A stretch of DNA of 64,000 nucleotides from DASRDB01 sp035652815 (lineage in GTDB: Bacteria; Chloroflexota; Ktedonobacteria; Ktedonobacterales; Ktedonobacteraceae): assembly GCA_035652815.1 (NCBI GenBank), contig DASRDB010000009.1, positions 186,001 to 250,000 on the forward strand. The letters are read 5' to 3'. The position numbers were made by a program, and so were the translations under genes. Below the pieces are notes generated by a model. That model was not told the DNA's origin and did no database searches. It worked only from the letters and a program-made list of their open reading frames with translations. Of the stretch, positions 24,195 through 32,347 are shown piece by piece. The stretch's first letter is position 1. Each line of letters starts with the position of its first letter.

Positions 24195-25328
24195 ATGCGA
24201 GCTGTTGTGTACAAGGAACCGTTTAAGGTAGCTGTCGAACAGGTAGCCGACCCGAAGATTCAGCATCCCAACGATGTGATTGTTCGTATTACCTCCTCCT
24301 GCATCTGTGGTTCGGATCTGCATATGTATGAAGGCCGAACCGCCGCGCAGCCGGGAATCGTCTTTGGACACGAAAACATGGGGATCATCGAGGAAGTTGG
24401 CCCCGGCGTTACCACCCTGCGCAAGGGAGATCGTGTGGTAATGCCATTCAACGTTGCTTGCGGCTTTTGTAAGAATTGTGAACGCGGCTTTACCGGCTTC
24501 TGCCTCACTGTCAATCCCGGTTTCGCTGGCGGGGCCTATGGGTATGTAGCGATGGGGCCTTACCCCGGTGGTCAAGCCGAGTACCTGCGCGTGCCGTATG
24601 CAGACTTTAATGCCCTCAAGCTGCCACAGGGGACCGAGCACGAAGAGGATTTTGCCTTGCTGGCCGATATCTTCCCCACAGGGTACCACGGCGCGGAACT
24701 GGCGCAGGTCTCTCCGGGCGAAACGGTGGCGGTCTTCGGCGCGGGACCTGTTGGCCTGATGGCCGCCTATAGTTGTCTTATTCGTGGCGCTGCCGAAGTC
24801 TACGTGGTTGACCGCGTGCCTGAGCGCCTCCAGAAGGCGAAGGATATTGGAGCCATTCCCATTGACTTCAGCAAAGGAGATCCTGTCGAGCAGATCCGCC
24901 AGATGCGGCATGGAGATGGTGTGGATAAGGGCATCGATGCCGTGGGCTACCAGGCCATTCAACCCGGCAAGGACAGCGAGGCCCCCTCGGTCGTCCTTGA
25001 TGCACTCGTGATGATTGTGAACCCGACGGGTATGCTCGGTATCCCCGGTCTGTATGTACCGTCTGACCCCGGTGGAGTCGATCCACACGCCAGGCAGGGG
25101 CAATTGCTCATCCCCTTTGGGAAGCTCTTTGAAAAGGGGCTGCGCCTCGGGACGGGCCAGTGCAATGTCAAGCGGTACAATCGCTATCTGCGAGATCTGA
25201 TTATTGCTGGCAGGGCGAAGCCGAGTTTCGTCGTTTCGCATACAGTACCACTCGATGACGCTCCGATGGCCTACGACAAGTTTGACAAGCGCATCGAAGG
25301 CTACACGAAGGTCATTTTGAAGCCCTGA
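24195..25328 (+). CDS. Zinc-dependent alcohol/formaldehyde dehydrogenase
   Basis: A 377-residue MDR-family dehydrogenase. Catalytic zinc ligands are in CICGSDLHMYEG and GHENMG; the structural zinc loop is CGFCKNCERGFTGFC with four Cys; the NAD fold is VFGAGPVGLMAAY, followed by VDRVPERL. The region GIDAVGYQA with a long insert and PHARQGQLLIPFGKLFEKG matches glutathione-independent formaldehyde dehydrogenase relatives, so a formaldehyde or short-chain aldehyde/alcohol role is likely. The RBS is strong (GAAGGAGG, spacing 5). It is a single gene followed by a strong hairpin terminator. Confidence 0.88.
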   Translation: MRAVVYKEPFKVAVEQVADPKIQHPNDVIVRITSSCICGSDLHMYEGRTAAQPGIVFGHENMGIIEEVGPGVTTLRKGDRVVMPFNVACGFCKNCERGFTGFCLTVNPGFAGGAYGYVAMGPYPGGQAEYLRVPYADFNALKLPQGTEHEEDFALLADIFPTGYHGAELAQVSPGETVAVFGAGPVGLMAAYSCLIRGAAEVYVVDRVPERLQKAKDIGAIPIDFSKGDPVEQIRQMRHGDGVDKGIDAVGYQAIQPGKDSEAPSVVLDALVMIVNPTGMLGIPGLYVPSDPGGVDPHARQGQLLIPFGKLFEKGLRLGTGQCNVKRYNRYLRDLIIAGRAKPSFVVSHTVPLDDAPMAYDKFDKRIEGYTKVILKP

Positions 25329-25402
25329 CATCAGTCAGAAGTAAGTCGAACGCCCTTTCTGCCGCGTCTTCATCTTCTTTGCTATGATGGAAAGACGCGG
25401 AC

Positions 25403-25440
25403 AAGATGAGGGGCGCGCCTGGAGGCGCGCCCCTCATCTT
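25403..25440. terminator. Bidirectional terminator hairpin
   Basis: Perfect 17-bp GC-rich arms (25403-25419 and 25424-25440) around loop TGGA, between the convergent dehydrogenase and zinc-ribbon genes. The right arm touches the stop codon of the latter. The T-run is short. Confidence 0.75.
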
Positions 25441-25637
25441 CAGACTTCACCCATCTCTTCCGGCAATACCGGCAGTGGTTTCTTCCACATCATGATCAAT
25501 TTGCTGGCACAAATCGGACAAGACCTTTCGTCGGGCACCGGGACAGCGATCATAGCAGTATAGCGCCACGCTCCATCCAGATTTCGTTCCCATACAAGTT
25601 GACATTCAGGGCACAAGCAGCGTTCCCATAAAGTCAT
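25440..25637 (-). CDS. Small zinc-ribbon-like protein
   Basis: A 65-residue protein with two Cys pairs, CLCPEC near the N-terminus and CPIC in the middle, spaced as in a zinc ribbon, with hydrophobic strands between them. Function unknown; such proteins often bind nucleic acid or stabilise partners. The start at 25637 is chosen because GGAGG lies 11 bases upstream; the 93-codon ORF upstream is unsupported. Confidence 0.6.
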   Translation of the reverse strand: MTLWERCLCPECQLVWERNLDGAWRYTAMIAVPVPDERSCPICASKLIMMWKKPLPVLPEEMGEV

Positions 25638-26050
25638 AGATAGTACAACCTCCGTTACATTGAATAGAATGTTATTTGCGTTAATACAGACCAACCTACC
25701 GTTTTTCGCTTCATTGCCCAAAACTCAACATTAAGCTGTTTTCATTATAGCACACCAGGAGGGAGGACTGGTACTAATATCTATTCCAGACCGACGCTGC
25801 CCTCGCCCATTCGTGTCTGGAACCACCAGCCAGGGGCAGAGATGATATGCGTAACAAGCATGCCATATGAATTGAGCAGCTTGTGTGCTACAATAGTAAA
25901 ACATCTCTTTGCTGATGTACAGTTAAAACTGTGCCATACGCACACCATAATTTCTTGGAGCATCGCTCACCTATGCTCATGACCATTCCAATATCATGAT
26001 TGCCTCGTCCATCTATGCGAAAAAGCAATCTCAATAAAGAAGGATTTCTC
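25638..26050. other. 413-bp intergenic region
   Basis: No convincing gene. It holds an extended -10-like TGCTACAAT (25886-25894) about 155 bp before the MOSC gene, with no good -35. An antisense-type ORF of 60 codons (25781-25963, minus) has no RBS or recognisable pattern. I see no riboswitch. Confidence 0.3.
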
Positions 26051-26722
26051 ATGACCCAGATCGGCATCCTCCAATCCGTACAGGTCGGAACGCCACAACA
26101 ATACACTATCGCCAATCCGGTGAACCCGAAAGGGAAAGCGTGGAAAACCTCGTTTTTCCGCGTTCCCAGCCCCGAACCGCGTTGGCTCTACACCACCCAT
26201 CTCGAAGGCAGCGCGCAGGCCGACACCAAAAATCACGGCACCCTGCATCAGGCCGTCCTGCTCTATGCGGCCAGCCATTATCCTCTGTGGCGAGCCGAGC
26301 TAGACCGGCCAGATATGGAACCCGGCGGTTTCGGCGAGAACTTCACCGTCGATGGCCTGACCGAGCAAACCGCCTGTCTCGGCGATATCTACGCCATCGG
26401 CGAGGCCCAGATTCAGGTGACAGGACACCGCTATCCATGCTGGAAAATCGAACGGCGCTGGGGCATCCCAGAATTAACCGCTCGTGTCGCGGCAACCGGG
26501 CGCACCGGCTGGTACTGCCGTGTTGTTCGCGAGGGCCTGATTGAACCCGGCGCTCCTATCATGCTGGTCGAGCGTCCTTACCCACAATGGACTATTGCCC
26601 TTGCTAACGACTTTGTGCATCATCGCAATAGGGACATAGATGCGGCACGCGAACTTGCCTCCTGCCCCGTGCTTCCCCCACGCTGGCAGCGTCTCATTGT
26701 TGAACTTGCATCTGAGGAATAG
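26051..26722 (+). CDS. MOSC-domain protein, YiiM-like
   Basis: A 223-residue MOSC protein. GGFGENFTVDGL, GDIYAIGEAQIQVTGHRYPCWKIERRWG and the C-terminal 3-alpha-like region (RNRDIDAARELASCPVLPPRW) match YiiM, which reduces N-hydroxylated bases such as 6-N-hydroxylaminopurine using a molybdenum cofactor. The conserved Cys of the PCWK motif is the likely molybdenum ligand. The start at 26051 has GAAGGA seven bases upstream; the longer ORF from 26000 is not supported. A small TPR protein follows by 21 bases. The MocA-like enzyme at 18474 would fit cofactor supply to such enzymes. Confidence 0.87.
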   Translation: MTQIGILQSVQVGTPQQYTIANPVNPKGKAWKTSFFRVPSPEPRWLYTTHLEGSAQADTKNHGTLHQAVLLYAASHYPLWRAELDRPDMEPGGFGENFTVDGLTEQTACLGDIYAIGEAQIQVTGHRYPCWKIERRWGIPELTARVAATGRTGWYCRVVREGLIEPGAPIMLVERPYPQWTIALANDFVHHRNRDIDAARELASCPVLPPRWQRLIVELASEE

Positions 26723-26743
26723 AAAGAATTTGGAGAAACAACC

Positions 26744-27247
26744 ATGACGAGAGATCGTTTAGCAGAAGCCATTCAACTGCGTGAAGAGGGACGAGCAAAG
26801 CAAGATCAGGCCATCCTGGAAAAAGCCCGCGCCCTCCTTTTAGAACTGCACGCCGCCTACCCGGATGATGCCGAGATTACCTTTCAAACTGCCGTAGTTC
26901 ATGACAATCTGGGCTATGAACACGAGGCCATCCCCTATTACGTGCGCGCCCTCGAAAAAGGTCTGCAAGGCCCCGATCTCGAAAGAGCCTTGCTTGGCCT
27001 GGGAAGCACCTATCGCGGACTGGGAGAATATCAAAAAGCCGTGGCAACCCTTCGACGGGGGGTGAACGAATTTCCACACAACCGCGCCCTGCAGATCTTC
27101 CTCGCAATGGCTCTCTACAACACACAGCAGTACAAAGAGGCGATGGAAATTGTGCTGGCAAATCTCCTGGAGACAACCTCAGACGAAAAATTGCAATATT
27201 ACAAACGGCCCCTCTCCTACTACGCAACGCATCTTGACGAAATCTAA
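26744..27247 (+). CDS. TPR-repeat protein
   Basis: A 167-residue helical protein with about three tetratricopeptide repeats (ITFQTAVVHDNLGYEHEAIP, LLGLGSTYRGLGEYQKAVA, LQIFLAMALYNTQQYKEAM). This type is often annotated as a tetratrico peptide repeat protein of the BtTPR group. GGAGA lies nine bases before the ATG. It follows the MOSC gene closely and is likely cotranscribed. Partner and function unknown. Confidence 0.8.
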   Translation: MTRDRLAEAIQLREEGRAKQDQAILEKARALLLELHAAYPDDAEITFQTAVVHDNLGYEHEAIPYYVRALEKGLQGPDLERALLGLGSTYRGLGEYQKAVATLRRGVNEFPHNRALQIFLAMALYNTQQYKEAMEIVLANLLETTSDEKLQYYKRPLSYYATHLDEI

Positions 27248-27359
27248 CAAGGAAACCGAAAATTCATTTCGCTACTGACATACTGTTGTCACAAGCACAA
27301 TGTACACTCTTGCTATCAAGCACATCGTGAATATCGCACTACAGAAAGGCAGGAAACAC

Positions 27360-27764
27360 ATGGCAAAACTACGCGGACCCGATTTTATCAGCTTACAGGT
27401 GCGCAACTTCGCCGTATCACGCGCCTTCTATCTCGACGTCCTGGGCTATACCATCGATGAGCGTTTCAACACAGAGGATTTCGTCCTCTTCGATACCAAC
27501 TCGATTCCTTTCGCCATCACGCAGGCCAGAGTGAACCTCGATGAAACGCCGCAGCCCGGCCTGGGCATCACGCTCTGGATCGACTGCGATAATGTCGATG
27601 AATTCCACGCCAGACTGCAAGCCACCGGAGCAACCATCATCACCCCACCTTTCGACAGTCCCTTTGGCCGCGCCCTCGTCTTTGCCGACCCTGATGGATA
27701 CCGCATCACGGCCAACGAGAATCCCTGGGACCGCTTCCCCCTCGGCGGCCTCCAACAAAAATAA
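27360..27764 (+). CDS. VOC-family (glyoxalase/bleomycin resistance-like) protein
   Basis: A 134-residue single vicinal-oxygen-chelate domain: FISLQVRNFAVSRAFYLDVLG at the start, a central LWIDCDNVDEFHARL, and the C-terminal GRALVFADPDGYRI. Metal ligands are not the classical glyoxalase His/Glu set, so it may be a binding or resistance protein rather than glyoxalase I. The start at 27360 has AGGAA upstream. The longer ORF from 27300 is unsupported. Confidence 0.85.
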   Translation: MAKLRGPDFISLQVRNFAVSRAFYLDVLGYTIDERFNTEDFVLFDTNSIPFAITQARVNLDETPQPGLGITLWIDCDNVDEFHARLQATGATIITPPFDSPFGRALVFADPDGYRITANENPWDRFPLGGLQQK

Positions 27765-27790
27765 GGTGTATGATCCGGTTATCCTATGGA

Positions 27791-27867
27791 TTGTAGGGAC
27801 GCGCTTCATCGCGTCCGGCCCGTGAATCGGCACGAGCAGCCGGACGCGATGAAGCGCGTCCCTACAA
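27791..27867. repeat. Family A hairpin repeat
   Basis: Perfect 29-bp arms (27791-27819 and 27839-27867) on TTGTAGGGACGCGCTTCATC, between the VOC and YciI-like genes. It may separate their transcripts. Confidence 0.9.
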
Positions 27868-27888
27868 AAAACACAAAAGGAGCAAGCC

Positions 27889-28197
27889 ATGAATATCCCA
27901 AACCAGCCCGTCTACTACGCCATTTTCGTCACCACCACCTTCGCTTCCTTTGACGAAGCCCAGGCCAAAGCCCCTGAGAAGATCGCTGCTCACATTGCCC
28001 GTTCTAAGGAATTGCGCGCTCGTGGCACACTCCTCATGTCCGGCGCTTTCTTAGATCAGGGGCAGGAAGCTCTAAGCACAATGGCTATCCACACCACATA
28101 CGAGGCCGCCGAAGAGTACATCAAAGGCGACCCGTTCTACCTGAGCGGTCAGGTTCGTTCGTGGCATATCCGCGAATGGGCCAACATGTTCGCGTAA
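27889..28197 (+). CDS. YciI-like (YCII-domain) protein
   Basis: A 102-residue ferredoxin-like-fold protein of the YCII family: YYAIFVTTT, HIARSKELRARGTLLMSGAF (with the conserved His), EEYIKGDPFYLSG and a C-terminal WHIREW. Family members are small dehydrochlorinase-like or regulatory proteins of unknown substrate. AAAAGGAG lies seven bases before the ATG. Confidence 0.85.
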   Translation: MNIPNQPVYYAIFVTTTFASFDEAQAKAPEKIAAHIARSKELRARGTLLMSGAFLDQGQEALSTMAIHTTYEAAEEYIKGDPFYLSGQVRSWHIREWANMFA

Positions 28198-28228
28198 TTC
28201 ACATATGCCAGCCCATTCCTCACGCTTC

Positions 28229-29440
28229 CTAATCAACTGCCCGGATAGCAGGATGCAACAGCCCCAGTGCAATTACGCTGGCCGCAATAGCTCCACCGAG
28301 GAGAAAAACTGGCGGGGCACCGAGGTGATCAGCCGCGATGCCCGCCAGCCCATAGCCGATTGGCGCAAGAGCAAAAGAAACCAGGTAATCAATACTGGTG
28401 ACTCGTCCCAGCAGTTCACCTGGAACCAGTTCCTGCAAGCTGTTCATCCATGCCAACCCTAAAACCTCAAATGCCGCTCCTTGAATGAAAAAGGCTATAC
28501 TAACTCCCACTAATGGCAGTGGCAAACCCACCATAAGCAGCATCAGACTGGCGAGCAACCACGCGCCATATGTCAACACTCCCCGGTGTCGCAAACGCTT
28601 GAAGTGTCCCAACCAGAATGCCGCTACAACCGAACCGAGCGCCGAAAGCGAGGTCAGCAGCGCATAGAAGCCAACCTGCGCCCCAAAACGCTGTTTCACC
28701 AATAAGGGCAGGGCAGCTTCGCCCGGCCCAACCAGAAAAATGGTGCTGACGCATGCAATCACCAATGTCACCCACAACCAGGGAGAATGCAGCACCGTAC
28801 TGATCCCCTCGTGGATATCGTGTAGCACACCCTCTTCTTTCTCCGCAGGCAGACGCAATGCCGGAACCTCCGGCAACGTCATCAAACAACTCGCCGACAG
28901 CGCAAAGGATACTCCATCCAGGGCAAAAGCGAGTGCCGTTCCTCCCAACGCAATGATTCCGGCAGCAATCGCCGGGCCAATCAACAGTGCAACCTGCGTG
29001 CTGATGCTCCTGAGCGAGTTCGCGCTCGGCAATAACTCACCCGGCACCAGGTCAGGAACGAGAGCAGCATAAGCCGGATAAAAAAAGGCATCGACAGTTC
29101 CAAAGATGGCGCTCAACACAAATATATGCCACAATTCGAGCCACTGCATAAAAGCCAGCGCCGCGATCAGTGCAATCACGCCCCCTCGCAGCACATCAGA
29201 GGCCAACATCAAACGCACGCGGGGAAAGCGATCTACAGCAACCCCGCCGAACAAAAGACACAAAATCATGGGAACGGTAGAGCAGATCAGCACAATTCCC
29301 ATAGCGGTTGCCGAGCCAGTTTTTTGCAGCACCCACCATGCCAGCGCCACGCTAAAAAGACTATCCCCCAGCCGGGAGATAATTTGTCCGCTCCATAACA
29401 GCACAAAAGAACGGTTTGTAAATGCGCGAAAGACGCTCAT
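28229..29440 (-). CDS. MFS transporter (EntS/MFS_3-like exporter)
   Basis: A 403-residue, 12-helix major facilitator protein. N-terminal NRSFVLLWSGQIISRLGDSLF, PMILCLLFGGVAVDRFPRV (loop 2-3 motif) and QELVPGELLGRVTSIDYL are typical of the MFS_3 group that includes enterobactin and macrolide exporters. It likely exports a small molecule by proton antiport. It is convergent with the YciI-like gene. No neighbouring biosynthetic cluster identifies the substrate. Confidence 0.88.
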   Translation of the reverse strand: MSVFRAFTNRSFVLLWSGQIISRLGDSLFSVALAWWVLQKTGSATAMGIVLICSTVPMILCLLFGGVAVDRFPRVRLMLASDVLRGGVIALIAALAFMQWLELWHIFVLSAIFGTVDAFFYPAYAALVPDLVPGELLPSANSLRSISTQVALLIGPAIAAGIIALGGTALAFALDGVSFALSASCLMTLPEVPALRLPAEKEEGVLHDIHEGISTVLHSPWLWVTLVIACVSTIFLVGPGEAALPLLVKQRFGAQVGFYALLTSLSALGSVVAAFWLGHFKRLRHRGVLTYGAWLLASLMLLMVGLPLPLVGVSIAFFIQGAAFEVLGLAWMNSLQELVPGELLGRVTSIDYLVSFALAPIGYGLAGIAADHLGAPPVFLLGGAIAASVIALGLLHPAIRAVD

Positions 29441-29561
29441 TCCTGGTATGTTGTCCTTTCATATGTATAGGTGAGTGAACATGCCAGGCCCATCCAATTT
29501 CATCACCAGTCAGAAAAACCGCAGGCAGTCGGCATGCTCGCCTCACGATTTCCTGAACTAG

Positions 29562-29606
29562 TAAAAAAACAAAAAGGCCGTGGGCGATTGTTGTGTATCA
29601 CCCACG
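29562..29606 (-). terminator. Rho-independent terminator on the minus strand
   Basis: On the minus strand, CGTGGGTGAT (29597-29606) pairs with ATCGCCCACG (29579-29588), followed by a T-rich tract (complement of 29562-29575, interrupted by one G). The nearest upstream minus-strand gene ends at 30033, more than 400 bp away, so it may end a long 3' UTR or an unannotated small RNA. Confidence 0.65.
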
Positions 29607-29683
29607 ACCCCATTTCTCAACGCTATCTGTTTAGAGATACCTTATCTTCACATCTCCCAACCGAAAAAAAGGGCATAGTATGG

Positions 29684-29719
29684 CCGTGGGCCGGAAGCCA
29701 GAGAGAGCAAAGCCCACGG
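29684..29719. repeat. Short inverted repeat related to the neighbouring terminator stem
   Basis: CCGTGGGC (29684-29691) and GCCCACGG (29712-29719) are perfect complements. The CGTGGGC core is shared with the terminator about 100 bp away, so the stems could compete for pairing in one transcript. Confidence 0.4.
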
Positions 29720-29779
29720 AAATAGTCGCTCCGCTCCAATACTACGACAATCATACTATGCACCAGATTCTTCAAACGA

Positions 29780-29862
29780 TTTTGTAGGGACGCGATTCAT
29801 CGCGTCCTGCCTGTTATATCGATTCATGCTAGCAAGACGCGATGAATCGCGTCCCTACAAAA
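29780..29862. repeat. Family A hairpin repeat
   Basis: Arms 29780-29810 and 29832-29862 pair with one mismatch (TTTTGTAGGGACGCGATTC). It is in the 592-bp gene-free space between the MFS gene and the small unknown pair. Confidence 0.9.
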
Positions 29863-29972
29863 CCCCAAATTATTATTGAACAGGTATCAAGCTAATACTA
29901 GCCAGATTTTTCCAAAACGTCAAGCTATCGACAGCAAGCAAGAGCGTTTGCGTCAATTTTTTGTAATCAGCG

Positions 29973-30016
29973 GGGCAACCGGAAGCCACCCGCAAAGGGG
30001 TGGCTTCCGGTTGCCC
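29973..30016. terminator. Family C hairpin, likely terminator of the small-gene pair
   Basis: Perfect 19-bp arms GGGCAACCGGAAGCCACCC (29973-29991) and its complement (29998-30016), 17 bp after the stop of the 109-residue gene. The minus-strand exit reads into ATTACAAAAAATTG, which is not a classic T-run. The GGAAGCCACCCGC core recurs at 34080 and 55460. Confidence 0.6.
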
Positions 30017-30032
30017 TCTTCAACAACGTCTA

Positions 30033-30362
30033 CTACCTCCTCAGCTTCTCCTGAGCCATCCGCCGCCGAATCTCCTGAAAGTCCCAGATATGAATGTCGG
30101 GATCATTACACTGCCGCCAATACTCCACCTTCTGTAAAGCCTGATGGGCTGCCATACGTTCATCCATCAGCCAGTTGACCCACGCCGTCGCCTCGGTATG
30201 CGAAAGAATCGGCACGCCACGCTCTTTCAAATAGGTCTCTACATGCCGTTGATAGACTGCGTCAGGAATACGAATCAGCAAATGAGCGGCTTCGAGCAGC
30301 CAGATGCCATCTTTGTACGTCACCCTGGTCTTCAGTTCGTTCTCTGGCCCTTGCTCCACCAT
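30033..30362 (-). CDS. Small unknown protein of a two-gene unit
   Basis: A 109-residue soluble protein that I do not recognise: MVEQGPENELKTRV, a central LLIRIPDAVYQRHVE, and a C-terminus rich in Arg/Lys and Gln. There are no motifs, signal peptide or membrane segments. The ATG at 30362 has GGAGG about 8 bases upstream and lies two bases after the stop of the preceding 75-residue gene, so both are made from one mRNA and may form a complex. Confidence 0.65.
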   Translation of the reverse strand: MVEQGPENELKTRVTYKDGIWLLEAAHLLIRIPDAVYQRHVETYLKERGVPILSHTEATAWVNWLMDERMAAHQALQKVEYWRQCNDPDIHIWDFQEIRRRMAQEKLRR

Positions 30363-30364
30363 CA

Positions 30365-30592
30365 CTACGCCTCCTCCCACGCCTGGGCCAGCAACTCAAT
30401 CGCCTGCGCTTCCCCCACCATCTCCTGCAACTGCACGTGCAAATCCCCCATTCGTTCCAACTTCCTGGTGATAAACAGGTGCCGCGCCCCTCCCGACGAC
30501 AACCCATACATGCCATTGCGCGCCGCCTCCATCTCCAAGGCAATCTGCCGCAGTAAGCGTGCCACTTCACTGGCCGATTCTTGTTCGCTCAT
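30365..30592 (-). CDS. Small helical protein of a two-gene unit
   Basis: A 75-residue, mostly helical protein: SEQESASEVARLLRQIALE, then GLSSGGARHLFITRKLERMG, then HVQLQEMVGEAQAIELLAQA. It has no known domain. The start at 30592 is chosen because AAAGGA lies seven bases upstream; the much longer upstream ORF extension (to 30748) is Cys/Met-rich and unsupported. Directly coupled to the following unknown gene. A small antitoxin-like or adaptor role is possible but unsupported. Confidence 0.6.
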   Translation of the reverse strand: MSEQESASEVARLLRQIALEMEAARNGMYGLSSGGARHLFITRKLERMGDLHVQLQEMVGEAQAIELLAQAWEEA

Positions 30593-30807
30593 GTGTGTCA
30601 TCCTTTCCCTCGAAATGCATCTACAACCATTGCAGCAAGCGCAATCCATTATCTGAGAGCGCTCAGCTACTACCATGATATGCTCCAATCGCCCTGAAAA
30701 GAATGCCGTCATCATGCCGTGTTCTTGCTGCTTGTATGGCGTTTTCACCCGCCAGGACGGTTTTCCTCCTTCTAATTGATCTACCAGTTAGTTCTACATC
30801 GAAAATA

Positions 30808-30816
30808 TGGTAAGAT
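30808..30816 (+). promoter_or_regulatory. Extended -10 element before the XRE/TPR gene
   Basis: TGGTAAGAT (30808-30816) resembles an extended -10 (TGnTATAAT), with no clear -35. The predicted start of transcription is near 30823, giving a 30-nt leader with AGGAG before the ATG at 30853. Confidence 0.35.
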
Positions 30817-30852
30817 AGCAGCATAGAAGATCATCCAGGAGCATACAAAAGG

Positions 30853-32340
30853 ATGAGTGAGACCGCCAGACAGCCCAATAAACGTCTGCGCCATGAACGC
30901 GAGGCACGTGGCTGGTCGCAAGCCTATGTCGCCCGGCAACTGGAAGCTGATGCCAATATCGTCAGTCGTTGGGAAAGCGGCGAACGCAAACCCGGCCCCT
31001 ACTATCGCCAGAAACTTTGCGCCCTCTTCGGCAAAAGCGCGGTGGAACTGGGACTGGTAGAAACTTCTCCTGAAACCTCTGTCGCTTCCAATCTCGCCGT
31101 TTCCCCTCAAAACCTGAACACTCATCCTGCTGTTACCGACCTTTTATATGAGCCGGGTGAACATCTCAGCTTCTCTTCTCACGCTTTCATTCCTGCTCAC
31201 GGGAACCACTTGACGCCCGATCAATACGCCGGTTTCCTGCTTGCTCGTAGCGCAACCGACCTTGCCACCTTGCTACAAGAAGGCTGGTCTCGCGAAACGC
31301 TGTTGCAAGCATTACAAGTTGTCCTACAAGGAGCTGCTGCCATGTCCAGAATCACCCGCCGCAGTTTCGTGGAATTGAGCCTTGCCAGCATGCTTGGCGG
31401 CCTTCCACTTTCTACGGGTGGAAGGCTTTCGGCTGAGGAACGGATGCAGCTTCATCAGGCTTTGGGGGAAAGTATTGCTAACGGATGGAAGCTTTTCCAT
31501 ACAACAAATAGCAGACAAGTTTTAGCAGTTGGTCAAGCGCAACTCTTACTGATACAACAAGTAAGTTCTTACCTCTATCCAAATGGCAAACCCTTTTTGT
31601 ACGCCGGAGTCTATAATTTAATCGGAGCAGCTTTACGCTTTCAAGGAAGCCTTGAAGAAGCTTATCAATCACATGAACGAGCCTATATAGCTTCATTAGA
31701 AGGTATGAATACTTGGAGTATGGCGCAAAGTCGTACTTGTCAAGCAAACATACTCAAAGAGCAGGGACGATACAGTGAAGCATTACAATCATTCGAGGCG
31801 GCTCTACGACTCATTTCCCAGCAACCTGATAGTGAAAGCACGCGGCTTCAAGCACACTTACTCGCTTCTATAGCTGAAAGCGCAGCCTTGCTTGGCGAGC
31901 AAAAACTGGTACAAAAAAGTCTGGATAAATCCGCTAAATTATTAGATCAACTACCCTCTATCCCGGTCGAAGAATTCGATCATGCAAGCTGGCATCAATT
32001 TGCTGGAACTTGCGCGCTCATTTTAAATCAGTCCGATCAGGCAATCAGAGAACTCCAACGAGCAATAGATATGATTCCTTCAGACTGGCTTGTACGGCAG
32101 GCAATCACCCTGATTCCACTCTCCATAGCTTATGCTCGACATAAAGAGCGAGATAAATGTATTGCTGCCGTAGAAAAAGCTGCTCAGGTAGTGCAAGCCA
32201 TGAGTTCAGCAGCATTTCAACAGCAATTTTTAGGCTATCTTGAACAGGAAATAGAGGTTGCTTTTCCAGGAGACCGGCAAATTAGCACTCTGGTTGCAAA
32301 AATACGACAACAACTTACTACCCCAGCCATTTCCGCTTAA
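30853..32340 (+). CDS. XRE-family regulator with TPR domain, and an internal Tat-like start
   Basis: A 495-residue protein. Residues about 8-66 are a helix-turn-helix of the XRE type (REARGWSQAYVARQLEAD, IVSRWESGERKPGP). Residues about 200-480 are TPR-like helical repeats (FQGSLEEAYQSHERAYI, ILKEQGRYSEALQSFEAAL). Such HTH-TPR proteins are abundant in Ktedonobacteria and actinomycetes and may sense peptides. Unusually, at codon 164 there is an ATG (31342) with AAGGAG eight bases upstream, followed by MSRITRRSFVELSLASMLGG. This looks like a twin-arginine signal, so a shorter exported product may also be made. The second half is noticeably AT-richer. Confidence 0.85.
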   Translation: MSETARQPNKRLRHEREARGWSQAYVARQLEADANIVSRWESGERKPGPYYRQKLCALFGKSAVELGLVETSPETSVASNLAVSPQNLNTHPAVTDLLYEPGEHLSFSSHAFIPAHGNHLTPDQYAGFLLARSATDLATLLQEGWSRETLLQALQVVLQGAAAMSRITRRSFVELSLASMLGGLPLSTGGRLSAEERMQLHQALGESIANGWKLFHTTNSRQVLAVGQAQLLLIQQVSSYLYPNGKPFLYAGVYNLIGAALRFQGSLEEAYQSHERAYIASLEGMNTWSMAQSRTCQANILKEQGRYSEALQSFEAALRLISQQPDSESTRLQAHLLASIAESAALLGEQKLVQKSLDKSAKLLDQLPSIPVEEFDHASWHQFAGTCALILNQSDQAIRELQRAIDMIPSDWLVRQAITLIPLSIAYARHKERDKCIAAVEKAAQVVQAMSSAAFQQQFLGYLEQEIEVAFPGDRQISTLVAKIRQQLTTPAISA

Positions 32341-32347
32341 CAAGATT

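Noticed and set aside
24027..25331. A 434-codon open frame on the minus strand across the dehydrogenase gene
   Set aside because: The plus-strand gene has clear zinc and NAD motifs and a strong RBS. The minus frame has no recognisable domain and mirrors codon bias.
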